DNA from: Natrialba hulunbeirensis JCM 10989
GTDB taxonomy: Archaea > Halobacteriota > Halobacteria > Halobacteriales > Natrialbaceae
Assembly: GCF_000337575.1 (NCBI RefSeq)
Contig: NZ_AOIM01000040.1
Location: forward strand, 1 to 51,155
Reading direction: 5' to 3'
DNA: 51,155 bases
Below, one piece after another: positions 39,927 to 49,200 of the stretch (its first letter is position 1; every line of letters begins with the position of its first letter). The notes below the pieces were generated by a model. It had not been told where the DNA came from, did no database searches, and saw nothing but the letters and a program-made list of their open reading frames with translations. A program made the translations under genes and the position numbers.

Positions 39927-41741
39927 CTACTCGACGGTGACGCTCTTGGCGAGGTTCCGCGGCTTGTCGATCGGCCGATCGAGCAAGGCCGCCGCGTGGT
40001 AGGAAACCAACTGGAGCTGCACGTTCGCGAGCAGTCCAGCCAGTTCGGCGTCACTCGCGGGAATTTCGAGGTGCTCGTCTGCGACCTCGACCGCGCGGTG
40101 TCCCTCCGGACAGACCGCGATGACCGGCGCACCGCGGGTCTGGGCTTCCTCGGCGTTTTTCAGCGTCTTCTCGTCCTCCTCGCCGGTGAAGACCGCGAAC
40201 ACCGGCGTATCGGGCGTCACCAGCGCGAGCGGACCGTGCTTGAGTTCGCCCGAGGCAAAGCCCTCCGCGTGCTCGTAGGTAATCTCCTTGAATTTGAGCG
40301 CGCCCTCGAGTGCAACCGGATAGCCGAGGCCGCGGCCGATGAAGAAGTACGACTGGCTGCCCTGATACTGGCGTGCGATGGTGGCGGCGTCGTCGGTAGC
40401 GAGCAGGTCCTCGAGTTGGCCTGGCATCTGGGCCAGGTCGGGGAGCAACGACTGCAGGTCTGCTGGGGGCGCACCACGTGAGTCGGCGGCGATCCGCTGG
40501 GCGAGCAGCGTGAGCATGACGGCCTGCGAGGAGAACGTCTTGGTCGCTGCGACGCCGATCTCGGGGCCGGCACGGATGAACAGGGTGTCATCGGCTTCGC
40601 GGGCAGCGGTCGAGCCGACGACGTTCGTGACGGTGAGCGTATCGGCACCCGCGTCGGTCGCCTGTCGGAGCGCGCTCAGGGTGTCGGCCGTCTCGCCGCT
40701 CTGGGTGACCGCGATCACGAGTGTCTCGTCGTCGACCGGCGGTGCCGTCACGCTGTACTCGTTCGCGAGCAGCGCCGTCGCACGGATTCCGGCTTGATTC
40801 AGCGCGAGCGAGCCGTACAGGGCTGCGTGGTAGGACGTGCCACAGGCGATGAGTTGGACGTTTTCGACGCCGTCGAACGTTCCCGGCGGGAAGTCTTCCA
40901 GCGCGATTCGCCCGTTGGTGGGATCGATTCGCCCCTCGATGGCCTGGGCGAGCGCGGTCGGCTGCTCGTGGATCTCTTTGAGCATGAAGTGGTCGTACTC
41001 ACCCTTGCCGGCCTGCTCGGGATCCCACTCGACCGTCTCGAGGTCGCGCGAGATCGGGTCGCCCGCGAGGTCGGTGAACTCGACGCCCGCTTCGTCGATA
41101 ATCGCCACGTCGCCATCCTCCAGGTAGACGACGGTGTCGGTGTACTCGAGGAACGCCGGCACGTCGCTGGCGAGGAAGAACTCCTCGTCCTCGACGCCGA
41201 CGACGAGCGGAGAGCCCTTGCGGGCCGCGTAGAGGACGTGTTCGCCGTCGAGCATCGCGGTCACGGCGTAGCTGCCCTCGAGTTCGTCGATGGCGCGCCG
41301 GAAGGCGGCCTCGCTCTCCATGCCCTCGTCGAGATAGTACTGGATGAGGTGGGGGATGACCTCGGTGTCGGTGTCGCTCGTAAACTCGTGGCCGCGCTCG
41401 CGGAGCCACGCTTTGAGGTCGGCATAGTTTTCGATGATGCCGTTGTGGACGACGGCGACGTCTTCGGTGCCGTCTGTGTGTGGATGGGCGTTCTCGTCGG
41501 TCGGCGGTCCGTGGGTGGACCAGCGGGTGTGGCCGATGCCGACGTTGCCCTCGATGTGTCTGTCACCGATCGAGTCCTTGAGCTCCTCGACCTTGCCAGA
41601 GCGTTTCTGGACGGCGATACCAGCACCGTTCTGGACGGCGATACCGGCGGAGTCGTAGCCGCGATACTCGAGATTCTCGAGGCCGGTCAGGAGCGTATCC
41701 AGTGCGTCGTCGGTGCCGACGTGACCAATAATTCCACACAT
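39927..41741 (-). CDS. glmS: Glutamine-fructose-6-phosphate aminotransferase (isomerizing)
   Basis: This 604-residue protein begins MCGIIGHVGTDDALD with the glutaminase nucleophile C2 (after Met removal), typical of class II amidotransferases. It contains GHTRWSTHGPPTDENAHPH and the two SIS domains, with CGTSYHAALYG and SQSGETADTL in the first and SQAVMLTLLAQRIA and SGELKHGPLAL in the second, and ends RNLAKSVTVE. It makes glucosamine-6-phosphate from fructose-6-phosphate and glutamine, the entry step to UDP-GlcNAc. Upstream frames to 42056 are artefacts. A strong Shine-Dalgarno AGGTGATC precedes the ATG, and a short frame MNKVID ends in TAATG at the start codon. Confidence 0.95.
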   Translation of the reverse strand: MCGIIGHVGTDDALDTLLTGLENLEYRGYDSAGIAVQNGAGIAVQKRSGKVEELKDSIGDRHIEGNVGIGHTRWSTHGPPTDENAHPHTDGTEDVAVVHNGIIENYADLKAWLRERGHEFTSDTDTEVIPHLIQYYLDEGMESEAAFRRAIDELEGSYAVTAMLDGEHVLYAARKGSPLVVGVEDEEFFLASDVPAFLEYTDTVVYLEDGDVAIIDEAGVEFTDLAGDPISRDLETVEWDPEQAGKGEYDHFMLKEIHEQPTALAQAIEGRIDPTNGRIALEDFPPGTFDGVENVQLIACGTSYHAALYGSLALNQAGIRATALLANEYSVTAPPVDDETLVIAVTQSGETADTLSALRQATDAGADTLTVTNVVGSTAAREADDTLFIRAGPEIGVAATKTFSSQAVMLTLLAQRIAADSRGAPPADLQSLLPDLAQMPGQLEDLLATDDAATIARQYQGSQSYFFIGRGLGYPVALEGALKFKEITYEHAEGFASGELKHGPLALVTPDTPVFAVFTGEEDEKTLKNAEEAQTRGAPVIAVCPEGHRAVEVADEHLEIPASDAELAGLLANVQLQLVSYHAAALLDRPIDKPRNLAKSVTVE

Positions 41742-42561
41742 TAGTCGATCACCTTGTTCATCGTCAGCGAGTGCGTGGCTGCGTCGAGCGGTTCCTGACT
41801 GTCTCGTCTCTCGTGAGCAGTGCAGACAGCGCGGGACTGAGACCGGGAGTCGGACCGGACACAGGACCGAGGCTGGACGGACAACCGACGGCGGATCGGG
41901 CGACCACCCGTCCCGGCCTGGCGGGCGTTGAAACGGTGCGCGGACATGGTTGCTTCTCAAGCAAGCCGAACCCATTACTATAGATTGACTACTGAACGAG
42001 CCCCCTGAGACGGTTGCTATCACTTCCCCACTACACCGTTCACAGCGGCTCACCACCGATTGTTCTACGTTCGTGAACGACTTCCTGAGAATCGTTCTCT
42101 TCGCTGCTGATCACTGCGATAATCCACATCAAATTCATCCACTCTCGGGAGTATGTCAACCAAACGCGGGCGGGCGACTCGAGTATGGCGCGCCGAACGA
42201 CGCTGTATCCGTTGCCCAACCGACGGTATGGAGTGCCCACAGACCGTCTCGAGACGGTGTCAGTTGGTGGCCCGTCCCGGACCACACACCGCTACGTACC
42301 AGCCGTAACTGCCTGAAAAAAGAGACGATTAGGGCGGTATCGTCGACGAAATATGTCGACTATCCAGTTTCGAATCCGTATCCAGTCCGAAAACTGGTCA
42401 CGTATCGATATTCTTCGAACGGAATCCTGCATTTTATTAGCTTCCCCACCAGTTTGTCGCAGTGAGTACGCCGTTTCCCGCCGAACGCCGACAAAAGTTG
42501 CATAACTTGCCGGAACTACCGAGCAGTCGCTGTCGCCCCACGCTACCCAGTCGATCTATCG
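41742..42561. other. Long intergenic region between glmS and antiporter
   Basis: There are 820 bases with no supported protein. On the glmS side the leader contains the Shine-Dalgarno described above; a CATTACTATAGATTGAC stretch at 41972 may include its promoter. On the antiporter side a TTTTATTA box at 42432-42439 lies about 28 nt before a GTG that begins a short, unlikely frame, and would give the antiporter mRNA a leader of about 100 nt. Two GTCGAC sites (42342 and 42355) flank AT-rich bases. Confidence 0.45.
41747..41754 (-). promoter_or_regulatory. Strong Shine-Dalgarno of glmS, inside a mini-ORF
   Basis: The minus strand reads AGGTGATC, 5 nt before the glmS ATG. This matches the anti-Shine-Dalgarno end of 16S rRNA closely. 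It lies inside the frame ATG AAC AAG GTG ATC GAC TAA, whose stop overlaps the glmS start. Confidence 0.6.
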
Positions 42562-44622
42562 ATGCTCTCACCACTCGTCGTCGAACCGGTGTCGATTCCC
42601 TTCGAGGAGCCGATCTTCGTGTTCACGGCCGCGATGATCGTGTTCCTCGTCGGCCCGCTGCTTATCAAACGACTCGGCCAGCCCGGCATCGTCGGCATCG
42701 TTCTCTTCGGTGCCCTCATCGGACCGGATGCACTCGAGATCGTCGAACACTCGGACGCGATCGAACTGCTCGGTGAGGTCGGTCTCGTCTATCTCCTGTT
42801 TACTGTCGGATTGGAACTCGATATTCGGACGTTCAAGGAGGCGCCGGAGAACGCGACACTGTTCGGGCTGGCGAGTTTCTTCATCCCGTTTACTGTCGGC
42901 ACGTTCGCGACGCATACGATTCTCGGACTCGATCTCGAAGGTGCACTGTTGCTGTCGGCAGTGTTCGCCTCGCACACGCTGCTTGCGTACCCGATCGTCA
43001 ACCGGCTCGGTGTGACGAAAAACCGGGCCGTTGCGGCCGTCTTCGGCGGTATTCTCTTCACCGACACGCTTGCGCTCGTGGTCCTTGCGGTTGTGACTGG
43101 CGCTGTCGAGGACGGTTTCTCGTTCCTGCTGTTCGGTGAGGTCGCTCTCTCTATCGTCCTCCTGTTCGGGAGTGCCTGGCTCGTCGTTCCACCGGTCTCG
43201 CGGTGGTTCTTCCAGAACTTCAGTCAGGAGAGCTACTTCGAGTTCCTCTTCGTCATGGTCGCCATCTTCGCCGCGGCGACGCTCGCGGAGATTCTCGGAC
43301 TGGACGCCATCCTCGGCGCGTTCGTCGCCGGGATCGCAATCAACCAGCTCATTCCACAGGGCGGAACGTTGATGAACCGGATCGAGTTCGTCGGGAACGC
43401 CTTCTTTATCCCCTTCTTCCTGCTTCACGTCGGGATGCTCGTTGACCCGACCGTGATTCTGGCCGGTCCCGAAACGCTACAGATCACGGCCCTGATCGTC
43501 GGGATCATGGTCGCCACGAAGGGGGCAGCGGCACTGCTCGTCTCGACGATCCAGGGCTACACGCCAAACGAGCGAAACGTCATCTTCGGACTGTCGACCG
43601 GCCAGGCCGCGGCCGCGCTCGCGATTACTCTCATCGGCTTCGATATGGGGCTGTTTACCTCCGAGATTCTCAACGCCGTCGTGTTGTTGTTGCTCGTGAC
43701 GGCGATTCTGAGCCCGTGGATCACCGAACGCGCCGCGACGAGTCTCGCCTACGAGAGCGAGGTCGGCGAGGACGGTGACGACGGCCGCGATCCCTCGATC
43801 CTGTTGCCGCTCTCACACCACGCTGACCTCCAGCAACGGCTCCTCGAACTCGCGTTCGTACTCAAGGGAGACCGCGGGACCGAACCGGTCAACGTGATGA
43901 CCGTCGTCCAGCCGGACGGCTCGTCACCGACGGAGCAACAGGTTGCCGAGGTCCAGTCCGAACTCGACGAGCTCGCGGCCGCCGGCAGCGCCGCGGAGGT
44001 CCCCGTCGAGACCGAGACCCGTGTCAACCACAACGTCGCCTCCGGTGTCGTCCAGGGGGCCGTCGAGGTGCAGGCGAATCAGATCCTCATGGGTTGGGAC
44101 GCAGGCGAGAGCTTCCGCCACCGAATCTTCGGCAGTATCATCGACCAGGTTTTAGAGCAGACGACGCTTCCGGTCCTGATCTCTCGACTCGGCCATCCGA
44201 TCAACACGACACGTCGGCTCTTCGTCGTCGTCCCGCTCGGTGCGGACCACCACGAGGGCTTCTACGAGGCGGTCCACATCGTCAAGCGGCTTGCCTCCAC
44301 TCTCGGTGCCGAACTGAACGTGATCGTCGTCGAGGGCGCTGCCCACCAGTACGAACAGCTGTTCGGCCTCGTCGAGGAGGATACCCCTGCCGAGTTCGAC
44401 GAGATCGATAACTGGGGGCGACTCCTGCCGCGACTCGAGAGCCAGACCGAAGACGACGACCTGATCATCTCCATCGCCCCGCGCCGCGGCGACGTCGGCT
44501 GGCACTCCGAACTCGAGAACCTGCCCGCGCGTCTCGCCGAGTTACCGCCAGAGTCGTTCATCACGATCCACCCACGGCAGGGCGAACCGGAGTATGACCG
44601 CCAGTACCTCCGACTGAAGTGA
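42562..44622 (+). CDS. Kef-type cation/H+ antiporter (CPA2) with cytoplasmic USP-like domains
   Basis: This 686-residue protein has 12 or so helices from about 10 to 395 in the monovalent cation:proton antiporter-2 pattern, with GQPGIVGIVLFGALIGPD, LLFTVGLELD, AVFASHTLLAYPIV, DAILGAFVAGIAIN and FFIPFFLLHVGMLVD. The C-terminal 270 residues, DPSILLPLSHHADLQQRLLELAF onward, look like two universal-stress-protein-like domains, each with a central HGA-like/ATP-site-like region (ANQILMGWDAGESF; TLPVLISRLG). Such domains would sense nucleotides and gate ion exchange. It probably helps pH, K+ or Na+ balance under salt stress. It has no relation by sequence to the glycan genes. Confidence 0.85.
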   Translation: MLSPLVVEPVSIPFEEPIFVFTAAMIVFLVGPLLIKRLGQPGIVGIVLFGALIGPDALEIVEHSDAIELLGEVGLVYLLFTVGLELDIRTFKEAPENATLFGLASFFIPFTVGTFATHTILGLDLEGALLLSAVFASHTLLAYPIVNRLGVTKNRAVAAVFGGILFTDTLALVVLAVVTGAVEDGFSFLLFGEVALSIVLLFGSAWLVVPPVSRWFFQNFSQESYFEFLFVMVAIFAAATLAEILGLDAILGAFVAGIAINQLIPQGGTLMNRIEFVGNAFFIPFFLLHVGMLVDPTVILAGPETLQITALIVGIMVATKGAAALLVSTIQGYTPNERNVIFGLSTGQAAAALAITLIGFDMGLFTSEILNAVVLLLLVTAILSPWITERAATSLAYESEVGEDGDDGRDPSILLPLSHHADLQQRLLELAFVLKGDRGTEPVNVMTVVQPDGSSPTEQQVAEVQSELDELAAAGSAAEVPVETETRVNHNVASGVVQGAVEVQANQILMGWDAGESFRHRIFGSIIDQVLEQTTLPVLISRLGHPINTTRRLFVVVPLGADHHEGFYEAVHIVKRLASTLGAELNVIVVEGAAHQYEQLFGLVEEDTPAEFDEIDNWGRLLPRLESQTEDDDLIISIAPRRGDVGWHSELENLPARLAELPPESFITIHPRQGEPEYDRQYLRLK

Positions 44623-44712
44623 GCCAACAATTCAGCCGAAAAGCACGTGCGAACCCGTTGCAGAGCAGGTTCGAACCGCCACACCTATGGGCGCTCCCGA
44701 CCCAGGTATCCT

Positions 44713-44901
44713 ATGGGTTTTGGTAGCTACGACGAATCCGAGCAGCAGCAACAGACGACCGACGACGACGAAGACGTTGAAGCAGTCAACGTCCATCAGA
44801 ACGACCACGACGGTCAGATGTCCTTCGAGTCTGACGTTTCCACCGACGAGCTCGTCTCCCAGCTCGGCGAGATGCGAGACGACGGCGACGACGACGAGTA
44901 A
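44713..44901 (+). CDS. DUF5786 family small acidic protein
   Basis: This 62-residue protein begins MGFGSYDESEQQQQTTDDDED and continues to VSTDELVSQLGEMRDDGDDDE. The MGFGSYDESEQQ start and the DELVSQLGEMRD helix match the haloarchaeal DUF5786 pattern as I know it. It is very acidic and without membrane segments. The function is unknown. The start is the ATG at 44713, since the upstream open frame is not conserved. It lies 90 bases downstream of the antiporter. Confidence 0.75.
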   Translation: MGFGSYDESEQQQQTTDDDEDVEAVNVHQNDHDGQMSFESDVSTDELVSQLGEMRDDGDDDE

Positions 44902-45032
44902 CGGCCTTCTCACCGCCGTACCGTCGCATCGTCAGATCATCACATCGTTGTATCGTCGCATCGTCGCACTTTCGTACTCGAGTACCACCTGTTCCTGTTT
45001 CCGCACTCGCTCGTCGATGGTCGTCACTAATG

Positions 45033-45081
45033 GCTGATCGCTGACCGCTGACCGCTGACCACTAACCGCTGACTGCTGATC
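45033..45081. repeat. Seven-unit 7-bp tandem repeat (GCTGACC-like)
   Basis: The units are GCTGATC, GCTGACC three times, ACTAACC, GCTGACT and GCTGATC. They lie between convergent DUF5786 and Bat-type genes. A second run of TCGTCGCA-type repeats lies just upstream at about 44925-44968. Confidence 0.7.
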
Positions 45082-45129
45082 ACCAACAAGGAGCGTATCC
45101 GTACGAACACCCACCGACACGCAGCGTCG

Positions 45130-45888
45130 CTACGCGATTGTCGCGCCACAGAGTTCGCCGATCGCACGGCGAAGGCGCTGTGAAACCGCAGATTTCGAGA
45201 CACCCAGCCGGTCTGCGAGTTCGTCCTGTGAGATCCCGCGCGGCACGTCGAAGTACCCCTCCTGGTAGGCGACCAGCAGGAGTTCCTGCTGTTTCTCCGT
45301 GAGTGCCACGACGCCGTCGTCCTCGTCGTCCGAGACGCGAAGGTGCTCGACCGAGACGGAAATACCGCGCGTGCGACACTCGTCGTTGAACGCGACGAGC
45401 GACTCGCGGTCGGGGAATCGCAACTGGACGAGCCAGCCATCGCGCGTGCTAGTGATCTCGAGTACCCGGCCGTTCGTCTCGGTCGCGATCGGCATGAACG
45501 TCAGCGCGCGCTCGGTCAGCGTGACCCGGTAGACTCGCCTGTCGGGGTAGCGATCGACCAGTACGGGATCCGTAATCGTCGGATCCTCCGCGAGCGCGCC
45601 CTCGAAGCCGTCGAACTCCGACCCGTAGACGGTGACGAAGAGGACCGTGCGGTCCGTCGTCGTCCAGTACTCCGGTTCGACGGTGTTCTCGAGTGCCCGC
45701 CGGAGCGTCGGCCGGAGGACGAGGTCGGCGTGCTCGAGGCGAAGCTGTGCCACGACACCGCCGTCCGCCTGCGACCGGAGGACGCTGCGTCGGTTCTCGT
45801 CCGGCGGCGACGTGGGGCTGTCGGTCGTCGTCTTCGGTTCCGACTCGGTCTCAGCCGACGGCTCGGTGTCGGTGAGATCGAGGCTCAC
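45130..45888 (-). CDS. Bat-type (HTH_10) transcription regulator
   Basis: This 252-residue protein has a disordered N-terminus, a central domain of about residues 45-190 (QLRLEHADLVLRPTLRRALEN...VEPEYWTTTDRTVLF) characteristic of bacterio-opsin-activator-type regulators, and a C-terminal HTH_10: LTEKQQELLLVAYQEGYFDVPRGISQDELADRLGVSKSAVSQRLRRA. The start is a GTG at 45888; an ATG two bases upstream is out of frame. Regulators of this kind control stress, light or metabolic genes in haloarchaea. It lies next to a much larger protein with the same C-terminal domain. The target is unknown. Confidence 0.85.
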   Translation of the reverse strand: MSLDLTDTEPSAETESEPKTTTDSPTSPPDENRRSVLRSQADGGVVAQLRLEHADLVLRPTLRRALENTVEPEYWTTTDRTVLFVTVYGSEFDGFEGALAEDPTITDPVLVDRYPDRRVYRVTLTERALTFMPIATETNGRVLEITSTRDGWLVQLRFPDRESLVAFNDECRTRGISVSVEHLRVSDDEDDGVVALTEKQQELLLVAYQEGYFDVPRGISQDELADRLGVSKSAVSQRLRRAIGELCGATIA

Positions 45889-46205
45889 GCATCACTCCCC
45901 CATCCGTGTGGATGATTGCCGTAAGTTGTCGTTACCGGACGCTCACTCATTGGCTACGAAATTCGACGCGACCAATATGGACGTGGGAGCTAGATACCCA
46001 CATCGACCAGAATTCCGATGCTATACCTATTCAGCCGTCGATTACCGTGACTGTTCGCCGGTGAAAGAAACAGGAAATTATCCGCGACACGATCCTGTCT
46101 GAGACGGGCGATACCAGGGATTATACCCGGTAATATAGTATTACACCTCGAAAATGGAGACTCTCGCGCGGTCTCTCCCAGCCTATGCGGACGCCCGCGT
46201 GACCG
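45889..46205. other. Intergenic region between the two Bat-type genes
   Basis: There are 317 bases, partly A+T-rich. A hairpin-like TACCAGGG / CCCGGTA around ATTATA at 46112-46132, followed by ATATAGTATTA, may be a terminator of the large gene or a promoter element of the smaller one. No gene is seen. Confidence 0.4.
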
Positions 46206-49200
46206 TCACGCCGACTGATCGAACAACAGTTCGAACAGCTTTCGCTGTGCCGCTCGAAGATGACGACTAAACGTCGGCTGGGAGACGGCAAGCGAGTCTG
46301 CGATCTCCTCGCCGGTGCTCTCGCGCGGCCACGCAAAGAAGCCGCCGTAGTACGCCGCCTCGAGTGTCCGCCACTGCCGGTCGGAGAGTCGCTCTCGCAG
46401 TTCGGCATCGAACGCACGCACCGACCGCGGCCGTGCATCTCGCTCGCGCCGGGCGAGCAATCGCGCACTCACAGCCTCCCGTTCGAGGCGCTCGACGATC
46501 GATCTGACCGGTGTCGTCGCCGAATCGGACCCCGGAACCGTAAGCACCAGCCGCGTCCGGCCGTCGAGCGGCATCACCGAGTGGAGGACACCACCGTGTG
46601 CCGCGAGCACGTCCGCGAGCGACTCCGACTCGAGTACGACTTCGAGCGGCGAGCCGGGTTGGACACTGTCGTCACCGTGGTCGGTCTGGTCTGGTTCGTC
46701 GCCAACGAGGCGCGCGCTCGCGACGCCCTCGAGGTCGGTAGCCGACTCGAGACGCGGTGAGAGCGGCTCGTCCGCGTTCACACGCCTGTTCGCGTCCCCG
46801 TCTTCGGCCACGTCCACACTGTCACTATCCCCGGTCGGCGCTGCATCCGTCTCGCCGTCGGCGTCCGTGTTCCGGGTCGTGCAGTAGACGGTCGATCCAC
46901 CACCGGACCGTGGGACGACCGCCCGTACGTCGAGTCCACGCCCCAGCCGCGAGGCAACCTGTGCCAGCGGATCGTTCGACTCGCGCAGGACGACCTCGAG
47001 TTCGGTGACGCGATCCGTCAGTAGCGCCTGCGTTCGCGCGAGTGCGCCGATGGCGTAGCCCGCAACGTCGCCTAGATGGCTGTACGCGCGGCGTGTGCGT
47101 TCGTCGAATGCGTCCGGCCGGTCGGCGTAGACCGTGAGCGTGCCGTAGCTGATCCCACCGTACTCCACCGGGACACTCACTACCGAGCGGACACCGGCGT
47201 CACGAAGCGTCCGGTACCACGCCCGCCCCGTCGAGTCGAGTTCGGAATCGGCGAGCGCCGTGTAATCATCGACGACGGTTGGCGTTTGGGTCGCACCCGT
47301 CCGCGCGGCTGGAAGCACGGTACTCGAGTCGACGGTGAGCGACGGCCGGTCTGCGTCGCCGCCGGCGTCGAGGACGGCGGCGCGGTCGCCGGCCCAGGCC
47401 TGCGGGGTGACGGTTTCGGAGCCGGCATCGATGCGACCGAACCAGACGAGAGACGGGGTCGTGGTCGGAGCAGTGAATTCGGATACTGGTGCCGGCGTGG
47501 ACGCAGGCGTGATATTGTTCGCTTCGCTCACCTTGTCTGACTCATCTTCCTCGCTCATCTCAGCTCTCTCGCCAATCTTCCCCATCTCTCCCACCTCTCC
47601 CACACCTACTTCACCCGCCGTTGGCAACTTGCCCACCACCTCACAAAGCCGCTGCTCCACGGCATCTCGACTCTCAGCCGCGAGCAGTTCCCGTTCTGCT
47701 GCCATGACCGCGTCGGCGACCGACAGCGCGCCCGCGAGTCGCTCGCGCTCGCGGTGAGACTCCCGACTGCGTTCGCGCGCGAGGGTGGACTCGAGTGCGA
47801 CGCTCCCGGCGGCGGCCAGGGAGGCGACGGGTTCGGTGTCGAGCGCGTCGAACGCGAGCGGGTCGCTGCCGGTCACTACCACGACATCCTCGTCGGTGAT
47901 CGGGACGGCGAGGACGCGTGCCGCGCGGAGTCCGGACCGGGAGAGAAAGGACGATGCGGTGGTGTCGTCGACGAGTCGAACGGTGGGTGGGTCGGTGGGT
48001 TCGCTGCTCTCGTCGTTTTCATCGTCCTCTCTGCCTTCATTCTCATCGTCGTCCTCGCTACCCTCGTCACCCTCGCCATCCTCGTCGCTCTCGTCGCCCT
48101 CGTCGTTCACGAACGCCAGCGCATCCCGCTCAACTGGCGGTGGATCGATCCGGGGCACGTTGGGACCGGTCGCGATTGCAACGGGCCGAAACCGTGGATC
48201 GTCCGGAGTGTCAGCACCCGCCGATTCCGCGGCCTCCGCGGCCTCCTCGGCTTCCTCGGCCCTCTCGAGTCGATACCAGCCAGCGAACTCGCCGCCTGCT
48301 TCTGCCCGAACGCCGTCGACGACCGTCTGGTACACCGCCGTTCGTGAGTCGACCGCGTCGAGCGAGTCGAGCATTGCCGCGAGGCGCGAGAGGGAGCCAG
48401 CGGCCGACTGGCGGCGGTCACGAACGACACAGAGCGTCCGGTCCGCCGCCGAAAGCGGCGTCACGAGCACGTCGACCGGTTGGCGGTCGCCGCGAGATCC
48501 GAGCAGTTCGCCCTCGACCGCGTCCATCCACCGGATAACCGGCGCGTTCGCCCGCTCGAGAACTGCTGCGGCAAGGTCGTCATCGAACAGGGCTTCGACT
48601 GCGGTGCCCGCCAGCGAGTCCGTGTCCGCGAGTTCGCACAGCGCCGTGTTCGCGAACTCGACCGTGTCATCGTCGAGAACGGCGACTCCGTCCTGAAGCG
48701 CGTCGACGAGTTCCGAGAGGAGTGCGAGCCGCTCGCGGTCCGCAGCGGGAAGCGGTGGCGCGGTCGTCTCACCCAGAGTATCGCTACGCGACTCGTGTAT
48801 ACTGAGTGTGACTCCGTTCCGGTCTGGAGCCGCGGTCACGAGAAGTCGACCGGTGTCGTTGGACTGATTGTCTGCCTCGGTCGACGCTGGCGCGGGGTCC
48901 ACCACCGACGACTCGGCCGGAGACGGCGTCTCGAACTGCACCGGCGTCTCGGTCGCGCTGGCTTCGTGCAACCGTTCGTAGAACGTCTCCCGGAGCGCCG
49001 CAGGGAGGAGGTCCCAGATGACCGTGTCCTCGAGTGCCCCCCGCGCTCGTACCCCGTCTGATTGCTCGTTCCCAGCGCCGCGGAGGAACCGCCGGGCGGC
49101 GTCGTTCGCCCACTGGAGTTCCCAGTCGGGGCCGAGCGAGCAGCAGGCGACCGGGAGGCCATCGAGTGCTGTGCGCTCGTCTGTTTCGGCAGGGTCGTCA

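Noticed and set aside
41560-41650. Direct repeat in glmS (AGIAVQNGAGIAVQKRSG)
   Set aside because: The duplicated AGIAVQ reflects two adjacent beta strands that are also present in other GlmS proteins; it is not evidence of a recent insertion.
40794-41744. 316-codon plus-strand frame opposite glmS
   Set aside because: It lies within glmS and reads as the antisense of its conserved motifs; no independent evidence for coding.
42073-42465. 130-codon frame in the glmS-antiporter gap
   Set aside because: Poor composition, no promoter at the right spacing, and it runs through the probable antiporter promoter.
47785-48696. Ser/Thr-rich plus-strand frame opposite the large regulator
   Set aside because: Low-complexity antisense of the acidic linker codons; no start signal.
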